Source of the DNA: Marinicellulosiphila megalodicopiae
GTDB lineage: Bacteria > Pseudomonadota > Gammaproteobacteria > Pseudomonadales > Natronospirillaceae
Length of the DNA: 64,000 bases
Assembly (NCBI RefSeq): GCF_045862395.1
Contig: NZ_AP023087.1
Location: 2,728,001-2,792,000, forward strand
Reading direction: 5' to 3'
Of this stretch, positions 9,801 to 17,618 are shown one piece after another. How positions within the stretch are numbered: the stretch's first letter is position 1; the number at the start of each line of letters is the position of its first letter. The position numbers and the translations under genes are program-made. A model generated the notes under the pieces. It was not told where the DNA came from, ran no database searches, and was given only the letters and a program-made list of their open reading frames with translations.

Positions 9801-11647
9801 TCCAAATCAGGATTCGGATCATACAAAAGCGTAAAATCATAAATCCAAATTGATTTTTCTTGCTCTCGATGAATATGATATGGATATTCATCTACTACTT
9901 TTAAACCAAAATTTTCAAGTACTGGGATTAAATCCGATAATAATAATGCTCCGCCTAAATGAAATATTTTTAATTTAATTTCACTTTTAGCCGCATCAAT
10001 ATGGCGATAAAAATTCAATGCCATTTGATTTTCATCATTTAATGTTTGCATTCTTGCAATGTCATTTACAGCGACTCGAGCTGAATAACTCTCACAATAT
10101 CCAGATGGAAATGCATCTTTATACAACGCATAAATTTGATTGGATTCTTCTTCACCATAAGATTCATTTAAAGAAAACAACAAATCATCACTCCACAATC
10201 TTGCTATGGTTACAAGTTGAGATTCTATTTGTTTAATATCAATGTCTTTTATGGATTTTGATAATTTAAATACAAAATACGTTCTTGCTAACACTGATTC
10301 ACTTAATGTTGTGACAAAATCAGATCCTTCTACAGGCAATGTCGATTCAAAAAATGCTTGCATTTTTTTACGTACATCAGTGGAGTACACATCTTTTGGT
10401 GTGTAGACAATTGCGGTTAAAAACTTCCCATATTCATCTACCCTCATGAACAATCGAACCTGACTTCGCTCTTGTAACGCCAATACATCCTGTAGTGCAT
10501 ACAGTAATTGCTCAGCATTCGATTGAATTAATTCATCTCGTGGGAAGGTATGCAATAAGTGAGACAACTCTTTATAATTGTGCTCATAACTTGAAAAGCC
10601 TGATTTTTTTAAAATCAGTTCTGCTTTTTTTCTAACAACAGGGATGGTTGCAGGTGAATGATTATAAACTTCAGAAGTATACAATCCCAAAATTCGATGC
10701 CCACCCACTACCTCACCTTTATCGTTATAACGTTTTACAATAATAAAATCTGCGTAAGCGTGTCTGTGTATGGTCGAACGTCGACCTGATTTTGAAAAAC
10801 TCAATAAATCCGGTTTATAAATAAGCGCTCTTAAGTCATCATCTACATTCACCGTGGATTCTTTGCCCGATGAACGTTTATTTCTAAACAACCCTAAATG
10901 GCTGTCTTTTACATCTTTCATTGTCGTTTCAGTTAAATCAAAAGATTCGATACCTAAAAATGTAAAATGATTATCCGTGAGCCATTTTAAATATATGATG
11001 GCTTCATCTAATTCAGACGCTTCAAAAAATGACTGTGTTTTATATCCTTTTATTTGTTCAGCCATATTGTTAATGCTCTCCAATATTTCACTATAATCAT
11101 TGCTGACCATTTTTATATCGGCTAATACTTGGTTGATTTCATTTTTTAATTCATCTCTAAATTCTAAAGAAGAACAACGATCAGTCTCTACATACAATAA
11201 AAACTCTTTGGTTAAGCCTTTTTTATCCTGTGTTTGAATTTCAATTAATTTGCCATCTTTATCTCTTTTCACAAAAAACGCACCGTGAAAAAGCGAATAC
11301 ACTGACATTTTACGTCTTGTTAACGCCATACGAATGGAATCAACAATAAATGGCATATTAGGAGTCAATATTGTGATAACGGTATGAGAGCACTGCCAAT
11401 CTAACTCCTCTACATTAGGGTTAAAAACTTCTGTTTTAGAGCCCGAATGAATTTTTCGCCACAGTTTAGTGACCATTGCCGTTAAATCACTGATGGAATA
11501 TGCAATTAAATCTCTGTTTGCAGCACTTGCAAAAATTGAATTGATAAACAGTTTAATTTGTTTTTCTTCATCGGGTAAGGATTTTAAAATTCGTGCAGTT
11601 AAATCGTTTAAAATTTTCTTAACTTGATTATTATGTTTATCTGGCAT
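6836..11647 (-). CDS. gdhB: NAD-specific glutamate dehydrogenase, ~180 kDa class
   Basis: About 1603 residues, matching the very large NAD-dependent GDH family (L_180 type, as in Pseudomonas and Streptomyces), which oxidatively deaminates glutamate to 2-oxoglutarate in amino-acid catabolism. The catalytic core is in the middle to C-terminal half: GGLRWSDRIEDFRTEV, then VPVGAKGGFV with the substrate-binding lysine, followed by a nucleotide-binding region (IGIGDMAGDVFGNGML). The long N-terminal third contains ACT-like regulatory segments, consistent with allosteric control by amino acids known in the family. The ATG at 11647 is preceded by GAGG at good spacing; an ATG 12 bases upstream would consume that site as codons. 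Monocistronic. Confidence 0.93.
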   Translation of the reverse strand: MPDKHNNQVKKILNDLTARILKSLPDEEKQIKLFINSIFASAANRDLIAYSISDLTAMVTKLWRKIHSGSKTEVFNPNVEELDWQCSHTVITILTPNMPFIVDSIRMALTRRKMSVYSLFHGAFFVKRDKDGKLIEIQTQDKKGLTKEFLLYVETDRCSSLEFRDELKNEINQVLADIKMVSNDYSEILESINNMAEQIKGYKTQSFFEASELDEAIIYLKWLTDNHFTFLGIESFDLTETTMKDVKDSHLGLFRNKRSSGKESTVNVDDDLRALIYKPDLLSFSKSGRRSTIHRHAYADFIIVKRYNDKGEVVGGHRILGLYTSEVYNHSPATIPVVRKKAELILKKSGFSSYEHNYKELSHLLHTFPRDELIQSNAEQLLYALQDVLALQERSQVRLFMRVDEYGKFLTAIVYTPKDVYSTDVRKKMQAFFESTLPVEGSDFVTTLSESVLARTYFVFKLSKSIKDIDIKQIESQLVTIARLWSDDLLFSLNESYGEEESNQIYALYKDAFPSGYCESYSARVAVNDIARMQTLNDENQMALNFYRHIDAAKSEIKLKIFHLGGALLLSDLIPVLENFGLKVVDEYPYHIHREQEKSIWIYDFTLLYDPNPDLDPALYRDLFIEAFSNIWYKKAESDLYNQLILKANIKWNDVVILRALARYMKQIRFGLSQHYIAQTLIKNTDLASEIVKLFHIKFSPNVQDTQAAQTDLINEMELKLENVENLNEDRILRKYIELIRAILRTNFYQPDEHGKLKEYVSFKISPRDIEGIPKPRPLFEIFVYSPRVEGVHLRGGKVARGGLRWSDRIEDFRTEVLGLVKAQQVKNAVIVPVGAKGGFVAKQLPTEGGREAFLNEGIACYRFFIRGLLDITDNLIEGEVSPPKSVKRYDEDDPYLVVAADKGTATFSDIANELSNEYDFWLGDGFASGGSNGYDHKKMGITARGAWVSVQRHFREMNLDIQKEDFSVIGIGDMAGDVFGNGMLLSEHICLKAAFNHLHIFIDPNPDSAKTFVERKRLFELPRSSWEDFDSSLISKGGGIFSRQAKSIKLTKPMQDAFGITESSLPPTELIKRILQAEIDLIWNGGIGTYVKASSEQHSDVGDKANDALRIDGCQLKAKVVGEGGNLGFTQKGRIEYALTNQGKSFTDFIDNAAGVDCSDHEVNIKILLDDLVANGDLTVKQRNQWMSKMTDEVSELVLTNNYRQDQAIALAHSDCVNRINEYRHFINKMEQSGKLDRELEFIPTDEEIVERKAKEEGLTRPELSVLISYGKGDFKEILIASKIGTDAFVEKEVETAFPKSLTKAFKKSVYGHRLKTEIVATQVANDLFNHMGICFVNRIKESTGSSSLEIARAYIVARELFSMHDIFRAIESCDFKANCDDQNDMMKEVIRSVRLATRWILKNNRLGIDVKQLIDQFSKPMDELTLKIDEIISGKRLDGFKNRIAKNLDLGLDEKHALLLASNHFRYQCLGVIAVGQSSDRPICEIARSFFKLGDVLGLDTFALQLNDLVVNSNWQALAREAFRDDIEWQQRRITQGIIMDCTEDSSIDQCIECWLDKNEILIDRWNKMMIEIQANSEPEIAMISVAVRELLDLSQASLQV

Positions 11648-11796
11648 AGTGCGCCTCATTTCATTATTAGTTAACTATTCATTAAATCTAGTTGATATAA
11701 ACACAAATAACAAAATTAAACATAATATTTTAATACTGTTAGAAAGCTAATCATTCATATATTTGATATGTAAATATATAAGTTCGTCTTAAAAAT

Positions 11797-11825
11797 AAAA
11801 AAAACCAGCATAAGCTGGTTTTTTG
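11797..11825 (-). terminator. Terminator after the MCP-porin-PstS-like operon
   Basis: AAAAACCAGC, an ATAA loop, then GCTGGTTTTTT: a 10-bp stem. It lies 31 bases beyond the stop of the leftward PstS-like gene and upstream of gdhB. Confidence 0.85.
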
Positions 11826-11855
11826 AATTAATTTCTAATGTTTATATTTAGTTAA

Positions 11856-12272
11856 CTAGTAAGTAAATAGTACTTTAACAGTATCATTCACTTGATCAGC
11901 TGGGATATAGCCAATAGCATCTGGATTTGAAGACACTAATTGTAACATATCAGCCGCACTGCCTACTTCTTGAGGCGGCGTCCCTTTTCCAGTGAATACC
12001 AATTTTGACCAATAAGACTTGACTTGTTTTGGGCTTTTTTCCAAAACTGTTTCATCAAAACCATCTCTAATTGCATCTCCAGATGAAAGGTTTATCGGGA
12101 TTATTGAATTTCCTGATGGAAATTTTTTCACTTTACCTAAAAATATTTTACCCACTTCCTCTTTATCTAATGCATCAGCATTAGCAGCATTAACAATCAC
12201 AGCCACTTCTGCAAAAGAAAGCGATGAAAATACCACTAATAAGGAGGACAATATTATTTTAATATATTTCAT
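11856..12272 (-). CDS. Small periplasmic PstS-like (phosphate-binding-type) protein
   Basis: A 138-residue protein with a clear Sec signal peptide (KIILSSLLVVFSSLSFA, cleavage after AFA-like SFA). The mature part resembles one lobe of PstS-type substrate-binding proteins: the KIFLGK motif, SG near the presumed ligand site, and the C-terminal GYIPADQV segment. Such single-lobe PBP-like proteins are annotated as phosphate ABC transporter substrate-binding proteins, but no ABC permease or ATPase is present here. GGGGAA precedes the ATG. It is last in a leftward unit after a porin and a chemoreceptor, suggesting a role in sensing or capture rather than transport. The ligand is not established. 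Confidence 0.75.
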   Translation of the reverse strand: MKYIKIILSSLLVVFSSLSFAEVAVIVNAANADALDKEEVGKIFLGKVKKFPSGNSIIPINLSSGDAIRDGFDETVLEKSPKQVKSYWSKLVFTGKGTPPQEVGSAADMLQLVSSNPDAIGYIPADQVNDTVKVLFTY

Positions 12273-12283
12273 TTTTGTTCCCC

Positions 12284-13477
12284 TTAAAAAACAGTTGTTA
12301 ATGCGGCACGGTAAATTAGAGCTGAATTATCTTCATCTAATAAATTATCTGTACGCTGAGTTAAATCAAACTTGAATGCAGTTGCTGGATGAAAATCCCA
12401 TCTAAGACCTGCGGATATGTCTGTACTATCAGCTTCAGCATCTGCTAATTGCTCAGTACCAGCTTTTAAACCTTGATAAGCTGCATCTACACCGGCTCCG
12501 GCATAAGTTGAATCAATTTCATCAAGTTGCTCTTGAATAGTTTCATTAGCCGTTGAACTATCACCACCATATGTCACATGAGCGGTGAAATTATCAAACC
12601 GGTAACCAGCACTTATATAATACGACTGTGATTTACCAATAAAACTTTCAGATAAATTTAATAATGTATATTCTGCAACTACAAAGTACGTATCAAAATC
12701 AAGAGTTAAACCTAATCCTGAGAATGACACAGGGTCTTCATTAACGTTAATTTGCTTGATTAACTCATCCGCCTCAAATGCAGAAGCGTCGTCATATGCT
12801 TGCCAACCATCTGCAATTTGTTTCATTGGCGCCAAACCTATATCAATTTTAGCCATTGAATGCCCTAAACGGAACGTTGCAAAATCGTAAACACCAGTCC
12901 AATTAAATGTAAAACTATTATAGGAATCTAAATCTGCGTCATTACCACTTAAACTAAATCCATCTTTTTGTGTTCTACCGAACATAACTTGCAATGTAGA
13001 ATCTAAATCACCAAAATAATTACTCATTATCATGGAAATCCCATTACTGGAATCAAAAGGCAGTGCATAAACATTTTCTGGTGGCGTTAACCAGTGATAC
13101 GCATAACCAACATCGACATAATCTGAATACATATAAAAAGGTGATCTTTGCTTACCTGCTATTAATTTGATTGAATCATTTACTTCATAACTAATGTAAG
13201 CCCATTCAGCTTCAATAGACCAGTCATTTTCACCACGAGTCATTAATTGAGCTGTAGCAGTCACCCCCTCTCCTAAGTCAGAAGAAAATTGCAAACCTAA
13301 ATTTGAACCTTTTTCAAATCTTAGTTTTTCGTCATAACCGTGCAATTCTTTATCTTCGGTTAAAGACTGTCCTGCAACCATTGTAGCAAAACCATTCATA
13401 TTAATTTCCGCAAAACTTTGACCGCTAATGGCCATCGTTGCTGAGGAAACAATAATTGGTATTATTTTTCTTTTCAT
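12284..13477 (-). CDS. Outer-membrane porin-like beta-barrel protein
   Basis: About 397 residues with a signal peptide ending SGQSFA and a mature chain of alternating amphipathic strands typical of 16-stranded gammaproteobacterial porins: an N-terminal MNGFATMVAG strand, many Tyr/Trp girdle residues (for example YVDVGYAYHWL), and a terminal aromatic residue (ALTTVF) for BAM recognition. GGAG sits about 7 bases before the ATG at 13477; a GTG 12 bases upstream is less likely. It lies between a chemoreceptor gene and a PstS-like gene with gaps of only 11-13 bases, so the three are probably co-transcribed. Substrate specificity cannot be assigned. Confidence 0.8.
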   Translation of the reverse strand: MKRKIIPIIVSSATMAISGQSFAEINMNGFATMVAGQSLTEDKELHGYDEKLRFEKGSNLGLQFSSDLGEGVTATAQLMTRGENDWSIEAEWAYISYEVNDSIKLIAGKQRSPFYMYSDYVDVGYAYHWLTPPENVYALPFDSSNGISMIMSNYFGDLDSTLQVMFGRTQKDGFSLSGNDADLDSYNSFTFNWTGVYDFATFRLGHSMAKIDIGLAPMKQIADGWQAYDDASAFEADELIKQINVNEDPVSFSGLGLTLDFDTYFVVAEYTLLNLSESFIGKSQSYYISAGYRFDNFTAHVTYGGDSSTANETIQEQLDEIDSTYAGAGVDAAYQGLKAGTEQLADAEADSTDISAGLRWDFHPATAFKFDLTQRTDNLLDEDNSALIYRAALTTVF

Positions 13478-13490
13478 TTTTTTCTCCACT

Positions 13491-15110
13491 TTACACTTTA
13501 AAACTAGAAGTTAAATTATCTAAATCCGTGGCAAAATCATTCAACTTAACGCTTACATCCGTTAAACGATTAAATGCTTCAAGAGTTTGTTCTGTATCGC
13601 TATAGATACGATTCGTTTGTTGCACCATTTCTTGCGAAATACTTTTTTGTTGAACGGTTTCTTGTGCGATTGAACCATTCATAAGATTGATTTTTTCTAT
13701 ACTACTTTCAATTAGCTCTAAAATATTTCCTGCACTTTTAGCGCTATCGACACAGAGCTCTACTTTTTCAGTACTGCCTGACATTTTGTCAGTGGCTTGT
13801 TGAGAGCCTGCTTGCAGCTGATCTAAAATATCTTTAATTTCAGTGGTGGAGTCTTGTGTTCTTGAAGCAAGGGAGCGCACTTCATCCGCAACAACTGCGA
13901 ATCCGCGCCCCTGTTCACCTGCTCGTGCTGCTTCAATAGCAGCATTTAATGCAAGTAAATTGGTCTGTTCAGCAATATTTCGAATGACTTCTAATACCAT
14001 CACAACTTTATCAGCATCTTCTGCTAATTGAATAATGACACCATTAGCATCAGAAATATTAGACGATAATGTTTGAATGCCTTCGATGGTTTGCTGTACT
14101 TCTTTGTAACCTTTTTGCGCTTCATCCGCTGCTTCCTTAGTGGAAGATGCGGCATCTTGAGCTGATTTAGCCACACTAGTTGCGCTATGATTTAAAGTAT
14201 CAATGTCTGTTTTAGATTCTTGCACACTGGATTTTTGTGACTGTAAAATCTTTTGAGTCGAACTAGAAAGCTCACTGATGTCATTGGCTAATTCTGCTAA
14301 CGGCCTTGCAGTGTTCACAATTTGTTTCACAAGTTCTTGTTGCTTGTCTAAGGAACGATTAAACCAATACACTAGTTCCCCGACTTCATCCTTCGAGGTA
14401 TTTTCTATTCTTTGAGTTAAATCTCCACTACCTTCAGCCATTCGCTTCAAGGGAAGCATAATATTAATTAGATTTTTACGAATAGAAAGTGCAATAGGAA
14501 TACTGACAATCAACAATAAAGCGACAGTGATAACCCCAAACACAATACCAGCACTGATTGTTTTGGTGGTAGATTGATTGACCTGTTCAAATATGGCATT
14601 AAAGTCATTGGTTTTTTCTAATAAAAATTTATCTAAATTATTTTGCACAATTTCCAAATTTAATTGCATCTTAGTGCTTCTTTCACCAAGTGTTGAAAAA
14701 TCCATTTCACCCTTTAACATTTCATTAGAAATAGAGTATGCACCTGCGTAGTAAGTATTAAATGAATCTTTTAAATATGCTGCCTCTTCGTTTATTTTTT
14801 TGGAAATACTGATAACTTCATCTAAAGTTTGATTAACTTGACTCCCTAATTCTTGGGCTGCAATTAAATAACTATCTTCATCAGAAGAAACGGCGTTTGA
14901 TAAATTATCTTTAATTTTATCCAGAGCAACCTGCGCATCTTTTGCTGCAATCATTAATGGAAATTTTATGTTCTTAGCAATATCCAATTGATTAGATGTT
15001 TTGGTCATAGACAACGTGGTGAAAGTTAAAAAACCCGCAAAGCTGACTGTGCCGATAAGTGAAATGATGAGTATTTTTTTACTCACACTTAAATCTTTAT
15101 AAAAATTCAT
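13491..15110 (-). CDS. Methyl-accepting chemotaxis protein
   Basis: A 539-residue transmembrane chemoreceptor. TM1 is at residues ~11-31, a helical periplasmic domain of about 150 residues (four-helix-bundle type, no PAS/Cache signature) follows, then TM2 around residues 187-208, a HAMP domain (LPLKRMAEGSGDLTQRI) and the signalling coiled coil with the hallmark hairpin EQTNLLALNAAIEAARAGEQ. No CheR-binding NWETF pentapeptide is present at the C-terminus. It is first in a unit with a porin and a PstS-like secreted protein, so it may report on the ligand that these handle. It implies a motile, chemotactic lifestyle, as does the fliD gene at 40 kb. Confidence 0.93.
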   Translation of the reverse strand: MNFYKDLSVSKKILIISLIGTVSFAGFLTFTTLSMTKTSNQLDIAKNIKFPLMIAAKDAQVALDKIKDNLSNAVSSDEDSYLIAAQELGSQVNQTLDEVISISKKINEEAAYLKDSFNTYYAGAYSISNEMLKGEMDFSTLGERSTKMQLNLEIVQNNLDKFLLEKTNDFNAIFEQVNQSTTKTISAGIVFGVITVALLLIVSIPIALSIRKNLINIMLPLKRMAEGSGDLTQRIENTSKDEVGELVYWFNRSLDKQQELVKQIVNTARPLAELANDISELSSSTQKILQSQKSSVQESKTDIDTLNHSATSVAKSAQDAASSTKEAADEAQKGYKEVQQTIEGIQTLSSNISDANGVIIQLAEDADKVVMVLEVIRNIAEQTNLLALNAAIEAARAGEQGRGFAVVADEVRSLASRTQDSTTEIKDILDQLQAGSQQATDKMSGSTEKVELCVDSAKSAGNILELIESSIEKINLMNGSIAQETVQQKSISQEMVQQTNRIYSDTEQTLEAFNRLTDVSVKLNDFATDLDNLTSSFKV

Positions 15111-15298
15111 GTTTTGACTCGCTATACGTCTTTATTTTTAGCTTAGACAAAGATTGAGTAATAACAAAAATTTTCTTAATTAATTTAATTTATGAAGCAA
15201 TACATTAATTAATGTTATGCCAGAATGGCTTAAAGGTAGGATTAAATACGTTTGAAAGGGGAATATATTGAATGATTAATTTCTAAATATAAACATCC

Positions 15299-15326
15299 AA
15301 AAAAAAAGCACCCTAAGGTGCTTTTT
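15299..15326 (-). terminator. Terminator of the rpsF-rpsR-rplI operon
   Basis: AAAAAGCACC, CTAA loop, GGTGCTTTTT stem-loop 18 bases past the rplI stop, with the U-run on the minus-strand transcript. Confidence 0.88.
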
Positions 15327-15343
15327 GTACTTAAGATTAAAAA

Positions 15344-15793
15344 TTAATCTTCAGTAACAATGTTTACAGTTACAGTTGAATTAACTTCAGCATGTAAATG
15401 TACAGCTACTTCAAAAGTACCTGTAGTACGTAAAGGACCTTCAGGCAAACGGATTTCAGACTTATCAACTTCAACGCCTAAAGCGATGATAGCGTCAGAT
15501 AAATCACGAGTACCGATTGAACCGAATAACTTACCTTCATCACCAGCTTTAGAAGCGATTGTCACAGACAATGTTTCTAATTTAGCAGCACGTGCTTGAG
15601 CAGCAGCTAATTTCTCAGCAGCGGCTTTTTCCAATTCAACACGACGAGCAGCGAACTGTTCAACGTTTGCAGGAGTAGCTGTTACAGCTTTGCCTTGTGG
15701 GATTAAGAAGTTACGACCAAAACCAGCTTTAACTGAAACTTGATCGCCTAATTCGCCTAACTTACCAACTTTTTCTAATAGAATTACGTTCAT
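15344..15793 (-). CDS. rplI: 50S ribosomal protein L9
   Basis: A 149-residue large-subunit protein. The N-terminal rRNA-binding domain (MNVILLEKVGKLGELGDQV, with the conserved GFGRNFLIPQGKA) is followed by the long connecting helix rich in Ala/Glu/Lys and the C-terminal domain (GKLFGSIGTRDL). Length is that of E. coli L9 (149). It is last in the classic rpsF-rpsR-rplI operon (priB absent between rpsF and rpsR), 15 bases after rpsR, and is followed by a terminator. Confidence 0.97.
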   Translation of the reverse strand: MNVILLEKVGKLGELGDQVSVKAGFGRNFLIPQGKAVTATPANVEQFAARRVELEKAAAEKLAAAQARAAKLETLSVTIASKAGDEGKLFGSIGTRDLSDAIIALGVEVDKSEIRLPEGPLRTTGTFEVAVHLHAEVNSTVTVNIVTED

Positions 15794-15808
15794 TATATTA
15801 TTCCCCTA

Positions 15809-16036
15809 TTACTTATGTGAATCGGTATAAGGTAATAAAGCAACATAACGAGCGCGTTTGATAGCAGTCGAAAGTTGACGCTGATAACGAGCGCGAGTAC
15901 CAGTGATACGGCTTGGTACAATCTTACCAGTTTCAGAAACGTAACCTTTTAAAAGGTCTAAATCTTTATAATCGATTTCTGTGATATTTTCTGCAGTGAA
16001 ACGACAGAATTTACGACGACGGAAAAAACGAGCCAT
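15809..16036 (-). CDS. rpsR: 30S ribosomal protein S18
   Basis: A 75-residue protein, exactly the usual length, with MARFFRRRKFCRF at the start and the conserved GKIVPSRITGTRARYQRQL segment that contacts 16S rRNA. It forms a dimer with S6, whose gene precedes it by two bases. No second zinc-binding-type paralogue feature is seen. Confidence 0.97.
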   Translation of the reverse strand: MARFFRRRKFCRFTAENITEIDYKDLDLLKGYVSETGKIVPSRITGTRARYQRQLSTAIKRARYVALLPYTDSHK

Positions 16037-16038
16037 GA

Positions 16039-16473
16039 TTAAGCCTCCCCTTCATCTTCAGAGTCAACATCATCGATGTCTTCATCCGAAATAGATTCAT
16101 CTTCAGCAGAAGTGTTAGATACACGTTGTGCTTCTTCACGAGCTTTTTTCGCTTCTACGCCTTTCATCATTGGTGACGCTTCAGTCACTTCAGTTTTAGT
16201 GCGAATTACCATGTTACGAATGATTGCATCGTTAAAACGGAAAGTTGTTTTCAACTCATCCATAGTTTCATTATCAGCAACAACATTTAGTAAAATGTAA
16301 TGAGCTTTGTGGATTTTGTTGATTGGGTAAGCCAATTGACGACGGCCCCAGTCTTCGTTACGAGAAATTGAACCACCAGCGTTAACAATAGCGCCTGTGT
16401 AACGTTCAACCATCGCAGGAACTTGTTCAGATTGGTCAGGATGAACCAAAAGAACGATTTCATAATTGCGCAT
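16039..16473 (-). CDS. rpsF: 30S ribosomal protein S6
   Basis: A 144-residue S6 protein beginning MRNYEIVLLVHPDQSEQV, with the ferredoxin-like core (WGRRQLAYPINKIHKAHY) that partners S18. The C-terminus is long and acidic (EDESISDEDIDDVDSEDEGE), reminiscent of the E. coli S6 tail that accepts extra glutamates through RimK. It starts a three-gene operon preceded by a promoter and a leader hairpin. Confidence 0.97.
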   Translation of the reverse strand: MRNYEIVLLVHPDQSEQVPAMVERYTGAIVNAGGSISRNEDWGRRQLAYPINKIHKAHYILLNVVADNETMDELKTTFRFNDAIIRNMVIRTKTEVTEASPMMKGVEAKKAREEAQRVSNTSAEDESISDEDIDDVDSEDEGEA

Positions 16474-16552
16474 TTAAAATGCTCCCTATGGGTTATAACC
16501 TTTTTATATGTACTAACAGTATCAATACAAATAAGGTAAGGAGTGAATAAAA

Positions 16553-16570
16553 CTGCAAAGTATTTTGCAG
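16553..16570 (-). promoter_or_regulatory. Leader hairpin upstream of rpsF
   Basis: CTGCAAA-ATAC-TTTGCAG is a perfect 7-bp stem with a 4-base loop, immediately downstream of the predicted rpsF transcription start. S6:S18 autoregulatory leaders are known for this operon in many bacteria; whether this hairpin belongs to that motif was not established. Confidence 0.45.
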
Positions 16571-16577
16571 GCGCGGG

Positions 16578-16605
16578 ATTATACTGCTTTTAACAAAAAG
16601 GGCAA
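16578..16605 (-). promoter_or_regulatory. Predicted sigma-70 promoter for rpsF operon
   Basis: On the minus strand TTGCCC is followed by a 16-base spacer and a consensus TATAAT, giving a leader of about 100 bases before rpsF. Confidence 0.65.
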
Positions 16606-16725
16606 CCAACTTCAGCGATGATTTTTTGTACATTCAAGTAATGAACAAACCATTATCAAAACGAGTAGCTGCAATAACTTAATTACGGGGTTCACAAAAC
16701 ACTTTGAATTAAAGGGTGATTATGA

Positions 16726-16737
16726 CACACTAGTGTG
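16726..16737. repeat. 12-bp perfect palindrome
   Basis: CACACTAGTGTG abuts the Fur-box candidate upstream of the CcsA-like gene. It could be a dimeric regulator site; no regulator is assigned. Confidence 0.4.
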
Positions 16738-16750
16738 ATAATCATTCTCA
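16736..16750 (+). promoter_or_regulatory. Candidate Fur box upstream of the CcsA-like gene
   Basis: TGATAATCATTCTCA matches the 7-1-7 Fur core TGATAATCATTATCA at 14 of 15 positions and ends 19 bases before the start codon, where bound Fur would block initiation. Iron control of a cytochrome-assembly-like gene would make sense, but this is inference. Confidence 0.55.
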
Positions 16751-16769
16751 ATTAGAAACTGGTTTTCAT

Positions 16770-17561
16770 ATGATCATTTTAAGTGCAAGCCTAACCAGCA
16801 TGGCCTATCTTTTAGTCAGCCTATTACAAGGCCTTTCTATTTTTTCCAAAGGAAAAAAACCAAACAAGAACCTGATTATTGCAATTGCCCTAATTGCAAT
16901 AATGGCGCACATTCACATATTATCCAGCCAAATATGGACAGAAAACGGTGTCATTCTCAGTCTCTATAACATCCTTTCGTTAATCAGCATTTGTTTTGTA
17001 AATATCATTTTACTAAGTAGCTTTCGTAAACCCGTCGATAATTTATTTGTTTTCTTATTCCCATTTGCTGCCCTTTCAGTATTACTCTCAAGTATTTGGG
17101 GGACCGATGCAGCGGCTAAACACTTTGAACTTGGTCTTATCTCACATATTTTCTTATCAATTATTGCCTATAGCATTTTAATGATCAGTGCAGTGCAAGC
17201 CATTTTACTTTGGCTTCAAAATCATCAACTTAAACACAATTTGAACGGACGATTGACTCAAGTATTACCCTCTTTACAATCGATGGAACGCCTATTATTT
17301 GACTTGATTCTGATTGGATTTGTATTGTTAACCCTAAGTATTTTCACTGGAATCGTTTTCAAAGGATTTGCAGAATTATCCTCCCCTGAAATTTTCCAAA
17401 AACTGATATTTACCATTGTTGCTTGGTTGATATATTTAGCACTTTTAGTTGGTCATTTAATGCTTGGATGGCGCGGTGTGATTGCAAGTAAATTAACAAT
17501 AGCGGGGTTTGTTTTTTTAGTGATTGCTTTTTTAGGCACAAAATTACTATTTATTAATTGA
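16770..17561 (+). CDS. ypjD: CcsA/YpjD-like cytochrome c assembly family membrane protein
   Basis: A 263-residue polytopic inner-membrane protein with about eight hydrophobic segments, matching the YpjD branch of the CcsA/CcmC family. The HILSS and HIFLSIIAYSILM segments supply family histidines, and the C-terminal GHLMLGWRGVIASKL resembles the conserved end of this family. In many gammaproteobacteria it lies next to ffh and a CorC/HlyC-type gene; here the CBS-domain gene follows directly while ffh is not in the window. Its biochemical role in bacteria with a separate Ccm system is not settled. A Fur-like site sits just upstream. Confidence 0.8.
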   Translation: MIILSASLTSMAYLLVSLLQGLSIFSKGKKPNKNLIIAIALIAIMAHIHILSSQIWTENGVILSLYNILSLISICFVNIILLSSFRKPVDNLFVFLFPFAALSVLLSSIWGTDAAAKHFELGLISHIFLSIIAYSILMISAVQAILLWLQNHQLKHNLNGRLTQVLPSLQSMERLLFDLILIGFVLLTLSIFTGIVFKGFAELSSPEIFQKLIFTIVAWLIYLALLVGHLMLGWRGVIASKLTIAGFVFLVIAFLGTKLLFIN

Positions 17562-17618
17562 CTTTAGTTGTCCAAACTTAAAGAATACGAATCTTATTAG
17601 CTACTCAGGAGTTACTCG

